A stretch of DNA of 36,983 nucleotides from Olavius algarvensis associated proteobacterium Delta 3 (GCA_903231505.1 CAFBRK010000260.1:1-36983), one strand, 5' to 3'; numbered from the stretch's first letter, positions 26,419 to 35,323 are shown. Notes: generated from the sequence alone by a model not told the origin. A program made the numbers and translations.

Positions 26419-29385
26419 AATCCACGAAGTATCCAAGGCAAACAGCTTATTGCTCATGAGCTCACCCATACGATCCAACAATCTGAAGCCGTTGGTATTG
26501 ATCGAAGCCTAAAGAAAAATCCGTTGGATCGTCCTCGCGAAAGTAAGGCAGACAGCATCTCGATTGAGACTGACATCGCCAAAAGGGCATCCCCAATCAA
26601 TGTCGGCAAAGTTTCACCGTTGACCGTTTCTCGTCAGCCTGAGCCCAAAGCAATTGACTCCTCAGTGGCCAGCGACTTCGAGAGGATCAATGATATTCTC
26701 TCCCAAGCCAGACAGAAGTTTCCGAGGTTCGCACAGAGTCTTAAGATGGTGACATTTAGATCGATCCTAATGCCCGACCGGGCAATAATAAAGATCGATG
26801 GTGATCCAAAAACCCATGTGTTTCCAATTAAGCCTGTCGCAATGACACAAGGTTTTTTTGCTTTTAAGTGGGACAGCAATGGCAACGTAATCGGATTAAT
26901 TAATCTTGAGACCGGAAAGGCCGAAAATCGTCCAAAGGCAGGAGCTCTTGCAGGTAGATTAGAGCTTTTAGCGCTTAGACAAAATCGTATCGGCGCCGTC
27001 TGGGTAAAGCAGACAATTGAAAAGAAGGAGCCGAAACCAACCTCAGCGAGTGCTCTTGAGTTGCCACTCATTACTTTTGAAGTAGATGACGGAACAGCGA
27101 AGTGGTTTTTGGAACAAAATCCTCCTCGTCCAATGAGCATCTCCGGTTTAACTGGGGGAGTATTTTATCCTGATCACAAAGGCGAAGGTGGCAAACGCGG
27201 TTTCTACGGTCGCCCTCTGAATTTCACCTACCACACCAATAATGGTTATGACTCGCTTGTCAGTCGAAAATTAGTTGGGCGAGACTTCTGGTACCTTGTT
27301 CCGATAAAAGAGATCTCCGATTATCTGCGCTTCTACCCGATCATTTATGCCGGTACTTCTGCTCGTGGTGCAGCTATTCTTGCTCAAATTATGGTAGATA
27401 TCGGAATGAGCTTTGTTCCCGTTATTGGACCACTCTGGGCTCTATTCCAAGTATCTCAACAAGCCTACCACGCCTATAAGAACTGGGATCGGATGAGCGG
27501 CTGGGAAAAAGGGCTAATATCAGTCACCGTCCTTTTGCACGCAATACCTATCGTACGAACAGGAGCTAAAATTGCACGAGGCACTGCTGCGTTCAACAAG
27601 GGAGTTAAAAGCTTAGTGGCGAGCGGTGTAAGTAGAGCTGACGCGCACCGGCTCATGCTAATGGCCGGTGTTTTCCAGAGCAACAAGGCGGCCCTGAGTA
27701 TCGTCGACAATCTTGGTGATGCGCTGCGGCATGGCAGGCGACTCACAGCTGCCGAGTTAAAAATGGTAGAAAACGTCTTTCATCTCATGTTGCAAAAGCT
27801 TCCAGCAGCTGAGCGAGCCGTTATCTCCGCTTCCTTTGCTACGAGAAATCTGGAGACAGCTCGCCAATTCCTGCACGGTGTCGAGCTCACACCAAAGCAG
27901 CTAATGGGGCTCAAGCGCCTTGCACCGGAAGTACTCATTTCCTTGAGGCGGGCAGCACGCACTGAACCAATCCTCGTTCAGAGATTGGCTGTTTGGGCCT
28001 CGCGTTCTGATGAAATCGCGATAGGAATGAACAAGCTTCAAAACATCACGAAGATGGAGCATCTCACCAAGGTCCTAACCGAGGCAGGCGAGGATGTCTT
28101 AATTCAGATAGGCCGAGGAACAATCGCCATAGGGGACGATCTTGCAGCGTTCGTACGCCGAGCACGTTCTGCAAGCAAGGCCTATACAAGGCTTATGCAA
28201 GGTAAAACAACTGGTAAAACAAAGATTCCGGGTCTTAACTCCCTCCTTTCAGGATCAAGAGCTACGAAGCTCTCGTCAGCCCTTTCGGAGATTGAAAAAA
28301 GATTCTCCAAAACATTTCTTACTACCAAACAACTACGCGGTCTATCAAATCTTGATGAGACCACGTTGAAAGCTCTTGCATCAGCTTCAGATAGTCAACT
28401 GCGTGCTATTGGATCCATGGCTGAGAAATCCATCTTTACGGCCAAAGCGATTAACCACATGGCATCGAAGCTGAAAACCTCTCAGCTGCCGGAAATCGTT
28501 TACAATATAGGAAGTGGCTTATTAGAGACAATGGGCCGAATGGGCCTCCATCTTAGTGACGACCTCGTTCGGGCAGCTACGAGAAAGCTGACACCTTTCC
28601 AAAAGAGAAAGGTAATTCTCGAAGGCGCAAAAACAAAAGCGGGCCATATAAAAGGTCTCTTAGATAATATCGCGGCTGGAACTCGATCTAAAAAAGGTTT
28701 GGAACTTGTGCTAAAGAGACTCGATTACTCCGCCCACCAAGCCGGTATCTTCGCAAAGTGGGCACTTCTTAACCCGAAACTTCTCGAAGGTGCCACCACA
28801 ATCCTACGGCATCGCCCTAAAGATGCTCAACAAATCATTGCTAAAATTTACCAGGCTTTCCCGGGAAACGGCGCTGGAATTATGAAATCTCTGGCACAAG
28901 CAGAGAATATGTATGGCAAAAATATTAATTTCGGTCGCCTCATTGGCGAACTTGGTGCTGGTGGAGAAAAGGCGATGGGCTCAAGTTTTGTCCTTGAGTT
29001 TATCGTTAAGCGTAATCTTGGAACCATAACCTCCTTCGAGCATTCAGTCAAGGTCGGAAAGGGGACAAGAGTATATGACATTCTCGCAAATGGAATTTCA
29101 TACGAGTTCAAGTTTTGGCTCGGTTTTGGTGGAAAACCAGCACGATCTGCTGCGAATCAATTTGCTAAAGGGGTAATTCTTCATGCCGGTACTCATTTTA
29201 AGAATCTTCGTTGGGTGATAGCGCATCAGTCTCAGACTAACCTAATAGCAATCGAGAGTATGATGCGAGGCGTCCTTGCCCGTCCTTGGGTGCGAACGGC
29301 CCTTAAACGCCAAGGTATTTCTCCAAAAGAGGCTTTAAAACGGCTTGAAATTGCACTTGACAGCGGTCTAATACAGTTTTTCTAA
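25849..29385 (+). CDS. DUF4157 (eCIS core) effector with candidate PD-(D/E)xK nuclease end (1178 aa)
   Basis: Second likely toxin cargo. Residues 1-190 are nearly identical to the first effector, including both CxxC pairs and HELTH at 203-207; beyond ~211 it is unrelated. Residues ~510-590 contain a hydrophobic stretch (GMSFVPVIGPLWALF, GLISVTVLLHAIPIV) typical of the pre-toxin part of polymorphic toxins. A long helical, Ala/Lys/Arg-rich region follows. Near the C-terminus, RVYDILANGISYEFKFW places D1077, E1086 and K1088 in the D-x8-E-x-K order of PD-(D/E)xK nucleases, with SSFVLEFIVKRN before it supplying a possible helix-borne Glu. No Shine-Dalgarno and no adjacent immunity-like gene are visible. 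DUF4157 is firm; nuclease activity is a motif-based inference. Confidence 0.87.
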   Translation: MPSLATKIKPKSKQREPTIQRAGLRVSKSGDRLEQEAEQVARQVTSNEGPADISRVHSPSDEMQAQCAGCQTVSRVCEACEASDKTLGSAEPDSEPLSISRMSDADVDAQTQASESTPQVTPQLANRIRNMEGKGDPLTPELRSYFEPRFGADFSNVRIHTDSESEQANKELDAIAFTMGQNISFSQGRYNPRSIQGKQLIAHELTHTIQQSEAVGIDRSLKKNPLDRPRESKADSISIETDIAKRASPINVGKVSPLTVSRQPEPKAIDSSVASDFERINDILSQARQKFPRFAQSLKMVTFRSILMPDRAIIKIDGDPKTHVFPIKPVAMTQGFFAFKWDSNGNVIGLINLETGKAENRPKAGALAGRLELLALRQNRIGAVWVKQTIEKKEPKPTSASALELPLITFEVDDGTAKWFLEQNPPRPMSISGLTGGVFYPDHKGEGGKRGFYGRPLNFTYHTNNGYDSLVSRKLVGRDFWYLVPIKEISDYLRFYPIIYAGTSARGAAILAQIMVDIGMSFVPVIGPLWALFQVSQQAYHAYKNWDRMSGWEKGLISVTVLLHAIPIVRTGAKIARGTAAFNKGVKSLVASGVSRADAHRLMLMAGVFQSNKAALSIVDNLGDALRHGRRLTAAELKMVENVFHLMLQKLPAAERAVISASFATRNLETARQFLHGVELTPKQLMGLKRLAPEVLISLRRAARTEPILVQRLAVWASRSDEIAIGMNKLQNITKMEHLTKVLTEAGEDVLIQIGRGTIAIGDDLAAFVRRARSASKAYTRLMQGKTTGKTKIPGLNSLLSGSRATKLSSALSEIEKRFSKTFLTTKQLRGLSNLDETTLKALASASDSQLRAIGSMAEKSIFTAKAINHMASKLKTSQLPEIVYNIGSGLLETMGRMGLHLSDDLVRAATRKLTPFQKRKVILEGAKTKAGHIKGLLDNIAAGTRSKKGLELVLKRLDYSAHQAGIFAKWALLNPKLLEGATTILRHRPKDAQQIIAKIYQAFPGNGAGIMKSLAQAENMYGKNINFGRLIGELGAGGEKAMGSSFVLEFIVKRNLGTITSFEHSVKVGKGTRVYDILANGISYEFKFWLGFGGKPARSAANQFAKGVILHAGTHFKNLRWVIAHQSQTNLIAIESMMRGVLARPWVRTALKRQGISPKEALKRLEIALDSGLIQFF

Positions 29386-29416
29386 CTCACCATTTACAAA
29401 CTTTTACTTCTTTAAG

Positions 29417-29431
29417 GGAACAGTTTGTTCC
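29417..29431. repeat. Perfect inverted repeat GGAACA-N3-TGTTCC
   Basis: Six-base arms around GTT, 32 bases after the second effector stop. It could be a regulator-binding palindrome. No T-run follows it, so it is not a typical terminator. Confidence 0.4.
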
Positions 29432-29664
29432 GTATAACTCAAAAATAATTATATTTAAGGATGATTCGCGTGGACAATCTTTTTGCTCCTTCTCACCAAT
29501 TCACTCCTGTCAGAAGTAACTAAAAATTCAAAGTATTCATTGCTAATTCAAATCGCTCTAAATTCTATCTTAGATCGAAAACCAACAGTGGTGGCTTAAA
29601 TAACATCCGTCCATTTGTTCTTTTTGGAATCGGTTAAATTATAAAAACCGGAACCGAAAGACGT

Positions 29665-29680
29665 AATATGCACGCATATT
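29665..29680. repeat. Perfect inverted repeat AATATGC-N2-GCATATT
   Basis: Seven-base arms separated by AC within the AT-rich intergenic region. An operator is possible; chance is also possible in AT-rich DNA. Confidence 0.35.
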
Positions 29681-30067
29681 CATTCAATATCATGACAGCT
29701 ATTCCGGTACCAACATATTATAGAATTAGAAAATGAACATTATATATTGCATTGAAGGACGATCCTTGATCTCAAGCCTGATGAAATTTTGAGTAGTAGA
29801 AAGAAACCTTTTATACATCAATTAATTCGCTCTGATTTGTAGAATATTGGATTATGCTTTTCCCCAAAGTGTGGTTTCAAATAAAGGTCTTTTAAGAAAC
29901 TTAGACAACCAGAAAATAATAAAAAGCTCTCCTAATCCATACAAACATTCCAGCAAAAGCATTTTAATATGAAATTCAAATTACTTTCGTTTTTTTTAAT
30001 CTTAGTTCATTGTTTTTTGCTTCCTCACCTTTTGAATTACATTTCATTTCTCCTGCGGTTAGAAGAG

Positions 30068-30075
30068 AAAGGAGG
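30068..30075 (+). promoter_or_regulatory. Strong ribosome binding site (AAAGGAGG)
   Basis: Lies 5 bases before the ATG at 30081 and fixes the metalloprotease start. Confidence 0.75.
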
Positions 30076-30080
30076 ATCAA

Positions 30081-32336
30081 ATGGCGGATAGAAAATCCGG
30101 ACTATTACACGTTGAAAACAGAGTAACCTTAAACACCGTATCGGAGGTTATAGAGGTTATTACCTTACCTCTGCAGGCGGGTATCGGATGGGAGGCGATC
30201 ACTGCACAAGCGGTACAACATTTCTCTCCCTACGATGGTCAATGTGTGACACTTGAAGGTGATCTCCACGGTGGTATTCTTGCCTCAGCGAGGATCGTTA
30301 CCGATTGCCAGGAACCTGTCTTCAGCATAAGAAATGGGACTTACCACGGAAGGATTGAGTCAACGACAGGAGAAGTATTGTACGTTGATCTTCGTATGGA
30401 CGGCGCTTCCGAGGTGATCAGCGCTGACTTTTTCCGTGACGGTCTTTATTATGCCTCAACTCGGACTCGTGCGCAGAAAGAGGGAGAGAGTTGGATTGCA
30501 CCAAGTCCCCGCTTCATTTTCAACACGGATACTGAATCTGAAATCGGCGGGCACTTGGAGGTAACGCCAAGTGGTGCCGCAACGCTTCAGGTTAATTGTT
30601 TGGTTCCAGAGGCCCTGCCGAATCAATACACGGGAGAGATTTCCTTCCAATCGGAGCATTTTCGGGTTCTAAACATTGAGGTAGATAAACTTGATGGCGT
30701 GCCATGGCCCCCCGAGTATTCTACCCGTGACATCCCACCAAATTCTCAACCTTCGGATTTGGAAGAGATGGATATCAGTCTCTCCTCACTTTTTCGTCAG
30801 GCCGGTGTAGAGACAAGAATCCATTTTAATGATGGTGCCCTGGCGGCGGATATCGGCGCAAGCGCTGGCCGCCCCTGGGAAGGGGATCGATGGGATGAAC
30901 GTGAACTTCATGAAATGATGGACACCAATTATTCCCGGAGCCTAAACGATCGCGAGTGGTGGCTGTACCTGCTCATTGTCACTCGATTTGACGGCGGTCC
31001 TGAGACAGACAACAGCGGTTACCTTGTGGTCGACGACCAAGGACTGCCGGTAAACAGCGGAATCGGTACCACGGGCATTATTTTTGATCACAGCACCGGC
31101 AACATTCGGGACCCCTGGGCACAATGGACGGATTTTATAGCTACAAATTATCCGCAGTACCTGCATCTTTTTGATTTTGGACGGGGGGGTGCCTTCGGCA
31201 ATTCCCGAGCTCGCCAGGGAGTGGCCGTATTCTGGAGTGAAACACTGGATTTTTTAGTGAGGAATGAAACATGGTATCGAGACAGACAATTTCTGCGCAC
31301 CATCGTGCATGAGTTGGGGCATGCCCTTAATCTGGCTCATACCTGGTTGGTTGGAAGGGCCGATACGACCTCCTTTATGAACTATCCGCATAGATATCCG
31401 CACGGTGGATCTGCTTTAGATCGTATTTTGAACTACTGGAGGGATTTTGACTATGCTTTTGATCCGGAGGAATTGTTCCACCTAAAACACGGCTTCTACG
31501 ATGAGATCGTGCCGGGCGGACGCATGGAGTTTATGGAATGGTCGCCTACCTCGGTTTTCAGAGATCCGAATGCCGGCGGGACCCGTGCCAACCTTGCGCT
31601 TGGTATTGAACCAACCAAGGAGCTCTTTCGGTTTACAGAGCCGGTGACCGTTAATATTCGTGTATATAACCACTCCTCTGAACCAGTCCCTTTCGGCCGC
31701 TTGAGCCCTTCCTATGGTGACGTTGTTTTTTTAATCAGAAAGCCATCGGGTGGGACTGTCCGATACCGCCCCTTGATATACAAATGTCAAATAACCAAAG
31801 AGACAATAGCGAATAAGGAAACGAAGACTCACCTTACCTCTCTGGCCGTGGGCAGCGAAGGCTTCATATTCGACACTCCCGGGCGGTACGAAATCACAGC
31901 GATGATCCCTGATCCTTCAAGCGGCATCATGGTGGTTGCCCGGCCTTCAACGATATGGGTGAAGTATCCGGAAGGTAATGATGAAAATGTTGCGAAAGTA
32001 ATCTTCGACCGTGAGCCGGCGTTATACTTGTATATGGGAGGAGGGCACCATTTAAAAAATGGAAGCGCTGCGATGGAGGAGGTGGTTGCCAGATTTCCCG
32101 ATCATCCCTTTGCGGCTCATGCCAACCTAGTACTTGGCTTAGACAAGGTATCAGGGCAGAAAAACGCTGTTTCAGGAACGGTCCAGTCGGCAGATCCCAT
32201 CGCAGGAATTCCCAATCTGCAGAAGGCCCTCGACTCCGGAGTTTTCTCTGACTCTAGCGCAAACAGGCTAAAAGACACTATCGCGTTGTACAGCAAAGAA
32301 GAACCCGTAAAAGACCAGTATAAAAGCAAGGAGTAA
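30081..32336 (+). CDS. Metzincin-like zinc metalloprotease, probable eCIS cargo (751 aa)
   Basis: Predicted protease. The zinc motif HELGHALNLAH (H410, E411, H414, H420) fits the metzincin pattern HExxHxxxxxH, with Asn where Gly is usual, and SFMNYP with M433 fits the Met-turn soon after it. The N-terminal ~250 residues are strand-rich and without a signal peptide; a link with PPNSQPSDLEEMDI follows. The region after the protease (~residues 480-640) looks like beta-sandwich sequence (LFRFTEPVTVNIRVYNHS). The C-terminus is helical (FPDHPFAAHANLVLGLDK). Absence of a signal peptide and position in the locus suggest delivery by the particle. A relic of a related gene lies between the two DUF4157 effectors, which strengthens the link to the cargo region. 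Four bases separate it from the next gene, so the two are co-transcribed. Confidence 0.85.
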   Translation: MADRKSGLLHVENRVTLNTVSEVIEVITLPLQAGIGWEAITAQAVQHFSPYDGQCVTLEGDLHGGILASARIVTDCQEPVFSIRNGTYHGRIESTTGEVLYVDLRMDGASEVISADFFRDGLYYASTRTRAQKEGESWIAPSPRFIFNTDTESEIGGHLEVTPSGAATLQVNCLVPEALPNQYTGEISFQSEHFRVLNIEVDKLDGVPWPPEYSTRDIPPNSQPSDLEEMDISLSSLFRQAGVETRIHFNDGALAADIGASAGRPWEGDRWDERELHEMMDTNYSRSLNDREWWLYLLIVTRFDGGPETDNSGYLVVDDQGLPVNSGIGTTGIIFDHSTGNIRDPWAQWTDFIATNYPQYLHLFDFGRGGAFGNSRARQGVAVFWSETLDFLVRNETWYRDRQFLRTIVHELGHALNLAHTWLVGRADTTSFMNYPHRYPHGGSALDRILNYWRDFDYAFDPEELFHLKHGFYDEIVPGGRMEFMEWSPTSVFRDPNAGGTRANLALGIEPTKELFRFTEPVTVNIRVYNHSSEPVPFGRLSPSYGDVVFLIRKPSGGTVRYRPLIYKCQITKETIANKETKTHLTSLAVGSEGFIFDTPGRYEITAMIPDPSSGIMVVARPSTIWVKYPEGNDENVAKVIFDREPALYLYMGGGHHLKNGSAAMEEVVARFPDHPFAAHANLVLGLDKVSGQKNAVSGTVQSADPIAGIPNLQKALDSGVFSDSSANRLKDTIALYSKEEPVKDQYKSKE

Positions 32337-32340
32337 AATA

Positions 32341-33510
32341 ATGACAGAAGATGGCTTTGATCCAAAAGGCCAGGACCTATATAAAGAGCTGTTCGGCGCT
32401 GAACGGAAATTTAACAAAGATAAAGACACTGACCTGGATCGGATGACCGTAAACCACGTTTTTCGCAACGTCTGGAGTCGGAGGACACACCTCTCCATCC
32501 AGGAAAGGAGCATGATAACCGTCGCGCTGCTTGCCGCCTTGGGATGGGATCACGAACTGGAGCGGCATGTGCAGGGCGCCATGAATCAGAAAATTACCGT
32601 AGAAACGATCGACGAAATCATGATTCATGTTGCCCACTATGCCGGGTGGCCCGCCGGGCACAACGGCAGACGAATCTCTAGAAAAGTGTTCAGTGAGTTC
32701 AAACTCTGTGCAGAGCAGACACAATCGGAAAAGCGCATCGTTTTTTGCGACTTTGACGGTACGATTACCACAGAAGAAACCTTTGAAGGGTTGCTGCGCA
32801 AGTTTGTACCGCATCTTGCGGATCAAAAAATAGGGGAAATGGCGTGCGGCACGCTATCCTTACAGGAGGGCGTCAAAGGACTGCTGGGCGAAATCGAATC
32901 GGATCAATATGAACGGGTTAAAACATATTATCGAAATAGCTCAATCTTACGCACGGGATTCATGGATCTCATGGACCTATTATGCTTGAAAAATGTTGAT
33001 TTTATTATTCTTTCCGGCGGACTTGAAGAAATGGTGAAATTCGTATGGGAAGAGAAAATCCATACCCTATCGCAGGACAATGATGGTCTCAAAACCTGGC
33101 TGGATAAAATCAAGATACTTGGGGGGAAGGTGGACAGGAGTCATTCAAAATTTAAAGCATATAGTAACTACGAGGATTCTCAAAGCACTATAGATCGTGA
33201 GTTCGTATCAAAGAAAAAAATAATGAAGGAATACTTAAACGAGGGAAATTTTTACAGTTATGATCTTATATACATCGGTGACGGAATGACGGACAAAAAA
33301 GCCGCCAAATGGCTGATTCACGAGATAGAAGACGAAGAAAGCCTGAATAATATATCTATATCAACCATTGTATTCGCCCGCGACAAACTGAAGGACTCTC
33401 TTGAACCAGGTACGTTTGTGCCCTGGAAAAATTTTAATGATATACGCAATTGCCTCTCTGTCCGTTGGAAAGGCTTGTCTGAAATAAATAGTGATGGAAG
33501 ATGCGATTAA
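32341..33510 (+). CDS. Carboxymuconolactone decarboxylase-like/HAD phosphatase fusion (389 aa)
   Basis: Two domains in one protein. Residues ~1-125 resemble the carboxymuconolactone decarboxylase (CMD/AhpD-like) family: RSMITVALLAALGWDHELER, HVQGAMNQKITVETIDEIM and HVAHYAGWPAGHNGRR. The usual CMD-type active-site CxxC is absent. Residues ~132-385 are a HAD hydrolase: motif I CDFDGTIT with D137/D139, motif II ILSGG with S225, and motif IV GDGMTD with D314/D318. The layout resembles MtnX-type phosphatases, which dephosphorylate a small metabolite, but no methionine-salvage neighbour is present. AAGGAG precedes the ATG at 32341. Its role next to an eCIS is unclear; it may be cargo or an unrelated passenger gene. 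Confidence 0.85.
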   Translation: MTEDGFDPKGQDLYKELFGAERKFNKDKDTDLDRMTVNHVFRNVWSRRTHLSIQERSMITVALLAALGWDHELERHVQGAMNQKITVETIDEIMIHVAHYAGWPAGHNGRRISRKVFSEFKLCAEQTQSEKRIVFCDFDGTITTEETFEGLLRKFVPHLADQKIGEMACGTLSLQEGVKGLLGEIESDQYERVKTYYRNSSILRTGFMDLMDLLCLKNVDFIILSGGLEEMVKFVWEEKIHTLSQDNDGLKTWLDKIKILGGKVDRSHSKFKAYSNYEDSQSTIDREFVSKKKIMKEYLNEGNFYSYDLIYIGDGMTDKKAAKWLIHEIEDEESLNNISISTIVFARDKLKDSLEPGTFVPWKNFNDIRNCLSVRWKGLSEINSDGRCD

Positions 33511-33675
33511 CAATCAGTAACAATCAAAGTCCATCTTTTACAGACACATTGTAGATCGCTAAGAGTCAAGAAGACCATAGTCCAAATAACAGAATTTTTT
33601 AGATTTTTTCCGGAGTTTTGTATACTTCAAATCAAAAAAATATCAGGGCTGTGAAAAGGTTATAAAGGAGGCAAG

Positions 33676-33918
33676 ATGATGGAAAAACCGGTTAAAGAGA
33701 GAATAGAGCTGAGGCAAACGTTGGCCAAGAATTTAGAGCTTCCTGAAGAACCTGACAACTATTTTTTCTTTCTCAGGAATATATGGGATCTATATTTTCA
33801 AGCAGTTGTTAAATACACCGTCGAAATAGACCGTTTTAGAGATCAAATGGAAGGGAATTGTTATAACGTTTCAAAGAAAATTAAATACAGTTCTCGCCAA
33901 GCCATTCATTCTTTGTAA
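33676..33918 (+). CDS. Small hypothetical protein (80 aa)
   Basis: Not recognised. AAAGGAGG at 33664-33671 supports translation. Two adjacent ATGs (33676 and 33679) are possible, and the second has the better spacing (7 bases). The protein is charged with a Phe-rich centre (NYFFFLRNIWDLYFQAVVKY) and no signal peptide. It lies between the fusion gene and the holin-like gene with ~150 bases on each side, so it may be its own small transcription unit. Confidence 0.6.
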   Translation: MMEKPVKERIELRQTLAKNLELPEEPDNYFFFLRNIWDLYFQAVVKYTVEIDRFRDQMEGNCYNVSKKIKYSSRQAIHSL

Positions 33919-34049
33919 GGCTGTTTATTGTTTTCTCCTCTTATAAGTGGTTAAAAGAACATCTCCATCTCCTTCTTAACAATCTTTCGATTCCACTAAA
34001 ATTACAGAGAACCAAAAACGAACAAATCAGTTTTATGTATATGGCATTG

Positions 34050-34058
34050 AAAAGGAGG
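34050..34058 (+). promoter_or_regulatory. Strong ribosome binding site (AAAAGGAGG)
   Basis: Placed 5 bases before the ATG at 34064 of the holin-like gene. Confidence 0.75.
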
Positions 34059-34063
34059 TACTT

Positions 34064-34450
34064 ATGGGAGCCACCGATTGGGTATTAGCACTGATTTTAG
34101 GCGGAATCCTGGGGATGATCGGACAGGGGATTCGCATGGTAATCGGTTTAAAAAAAGCCAGTGATGAGGCTTCGGTAAAAGGGGAGAGACTTCGGGACGC
34201 GTTCGAAAGCAACCGGATGATGTTGACCATGCTAATCGGCTTCATCGCCGGTGCGCTCGCGATCATCGGCTTTTCCGGGACTATAGATATGGACGCTTTT
34301 TCAAATGAGACTATCGTGACCATCATTGGTGCCGGGTATGCAGGAACCGATTTTATCGAGGGCTTTGTTAAAAAAAGCATCCCGGCAGGCCAATCGAATA
34401 AACCTGAGGTCGTGGAAGCAAAAGAAACCGAACAACCAGCAATGGGGTAA
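34064..34450 (+). CDS. Two-helix membrane protein, holin-like (128 aa)
   Basis: Small inner-membrane protein. Residues ~5-28 (WVLALILGGILGMIGQGIRM) and ~50-72 (MLTMLIGFIAGALAIIGF) are membrane segments separated by a charged loop (KKASDEASVKGERLRDAFES). A third weakly hydrophobic stretch (TIVTIIGAGYAGTDFIEGF) and a charged, Pro-containing tail follow. Size, topology and position 3 bases before an amidase gene match a holin that lets the endolysin reach the wall. I cannot place it in a named holin family by sequence, so this call depends on context. Confidence 0.68.
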   Translation: MGATDWVLALILGGILGMIGQGIRMVIGLKKASDEASVKGERLRDAFESNRMMLTMLIGFIAGALAIIGFSGTIDMDAFSNETIVTIIGAGYAGTDFIEGFVKKSIPAGQSNKPEVVEAKETEQPAMG

Positions 34451-34453
34451 ACC

Positions 34454-35269
34454 ATGGACTTCCAGTTGAAATACCAAATTAATCAGCGCTATCTGACCAA
34501 ACCCTCCAAGCGGCGGTCAGGTTTTCCGATGTCGCCGGGGGTAAAATTTCTTGTCGCGCACGATACCGGAAATCCGGGTTCCACTGCATCGGGAAATGTG
34601 AACTGGTACGAGGATACCCGGGACGAGCAAAGTGCCTCTGCGCACTTGTTTGTCGACGATCGTCAAATTCTCGAGTGTGTTCCAGCGTTCACGTCGAGTG
34701 TGCCGGAAAAGGCCTGGCACGTACGTTATTCCATGCCCACCGACGATCAGCTTTTCGGTCACGATGCCAACGATGCCGCAATCGGTGTGGAATACTGCTT
34801 CGGCGGACGGATCGATGATGATGAAGCGTATCGCAAGTATGTGTGGGTTCTGGCGTATGCATGTTTTCGCTATGATTTAGATCCCAGCAATAGTATCGTG
34901 GGGCATTTCTTTCTGGATCCCCGCCGCAGAACGGACCCGGTCACAGGTTTGGCACACAGCCGCCGCACCTACGAGCAATTGCTTAGGGATGTGGTTTTCG
35001 AGTTCGAAGAGTGCACGACAGACGATACGATTAATCCACCCCCAGGGCCGATGGTGATTGAACAGACCGGAGAAGCTGTCACAACGGTCAGACTCAATAT
35101 TCGCAGGGGAGCACCGAATACCCGGTCCCCGGTCCATGAGACAGTTCCACGCGGCACGGTCCTTTCCTTTATCGGCTTTGTGGAGGACGGCCAATCGGTG
35201 AACGGCAATTCCGTCTGGTACGCCGATAACAACGGCAATTTCTTCTGGAGCGGTGGAGTGATTGTCTAA
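34454..35269 (+). CDS. N-acetylmuramoyl-L-alanine amidase, endolysin-like, with SH3-like tail (271 aa)
   Basis: Peptidoglycan hydrolase cutting the bond between MurNAc and L-Ala. Residues ~28-170 fit the Amidase_2/PGRP family: FLVAHDTGNPGSTASGNVNW with zinc ligand H36, SASAHLFVDDRQI, the GVEYC strand, and GHFFLDPRRRTDP with H151 and D161 as the remaining zinc ligands. Residues ~205-271 are an SH3-type wall-binding domain (VRLNIRRGAPNTRSPV, GTVLSFIGFVEDGQSV, WYADNNGNFFWSGGV). There is no signal peptide, as expected for a holin-dependent endolysin. Together with the preceding membrane protein it forms a likely lysis cassette to free the particles. Confidence 0.88.
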   Translation: MDFQLKYQINQRYLTKPSKRRSGFPMSPGVKFLVAHDTGNPGSTASGNVNWYEDTRDEQSASAHLFVDDRQILECVPAFTSSVPEKAWHVRYSMPTDDQLFGHDANDAAIGVEYCFGGRIDDDEAYRKYVWVLAYACFRYDLDPSNSIVGHFFLDPRRRTDPVTGLAHSRRTYEQLLRDVVFEFEECTTDDTINPPPGPMVIEQTGEAVTTVRLNIRRGAPNTRSPVHETVPRGTVLSFIGFVEDGQSVNGNSVWYADNNGNFFWSGGVIV

Positions 35270-35308
35270 TTGAACACTTTCATGATTGCAAGTATCCTCT
35301 AATTAGAC
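35264..35308. repeat. 8-bp inverted repeat spanning the amidase stop
   Basis: GTCTAATT at 35264-35271 and its exact complement AATTAGAC at 35301-35308 flank a 29-base loop that includes the end of the amidase gene. The stem is AT-rich and has no T-run, so it is a weak terminator or mRNA-end candidate at best. Confidence 0.35.
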
Positions 35309-35323
35309 ACTAAGAAACTCCCA

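Larger units (their letters stand above)
29386..30080. other. AT-rich intergenic region, no gene seen
   Basis: Nearly 700 bases, visibly more AT-rich than the flanking genes, without a credible open frame on either strand. I see two short perfect inverted repeats (29417-29431 and 29665-29680), long A/T runs near 29985-30020, and the ribosome site of the next gene at the right end. It probably contains the promoter for the downstream genes, but I cannot pick -35/-10 boxes with confidence. Confidence 0.65.

Noticed and set aside
29417..29431. LexA/SOS box
   Set aside because: The palindrome has GAAC/GTTC-like halves, but its spacing does not match a LexA consensus I can name for this kind of host, and it sits right after a stop, far from the next start.
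32740..33510. Methionine-salvage phosphatase MtnX
   Set aside because: The HAD part resembles that type, but it is fused to another domain and no other salvage gene is nearby, so a specific substrate is not claimed.
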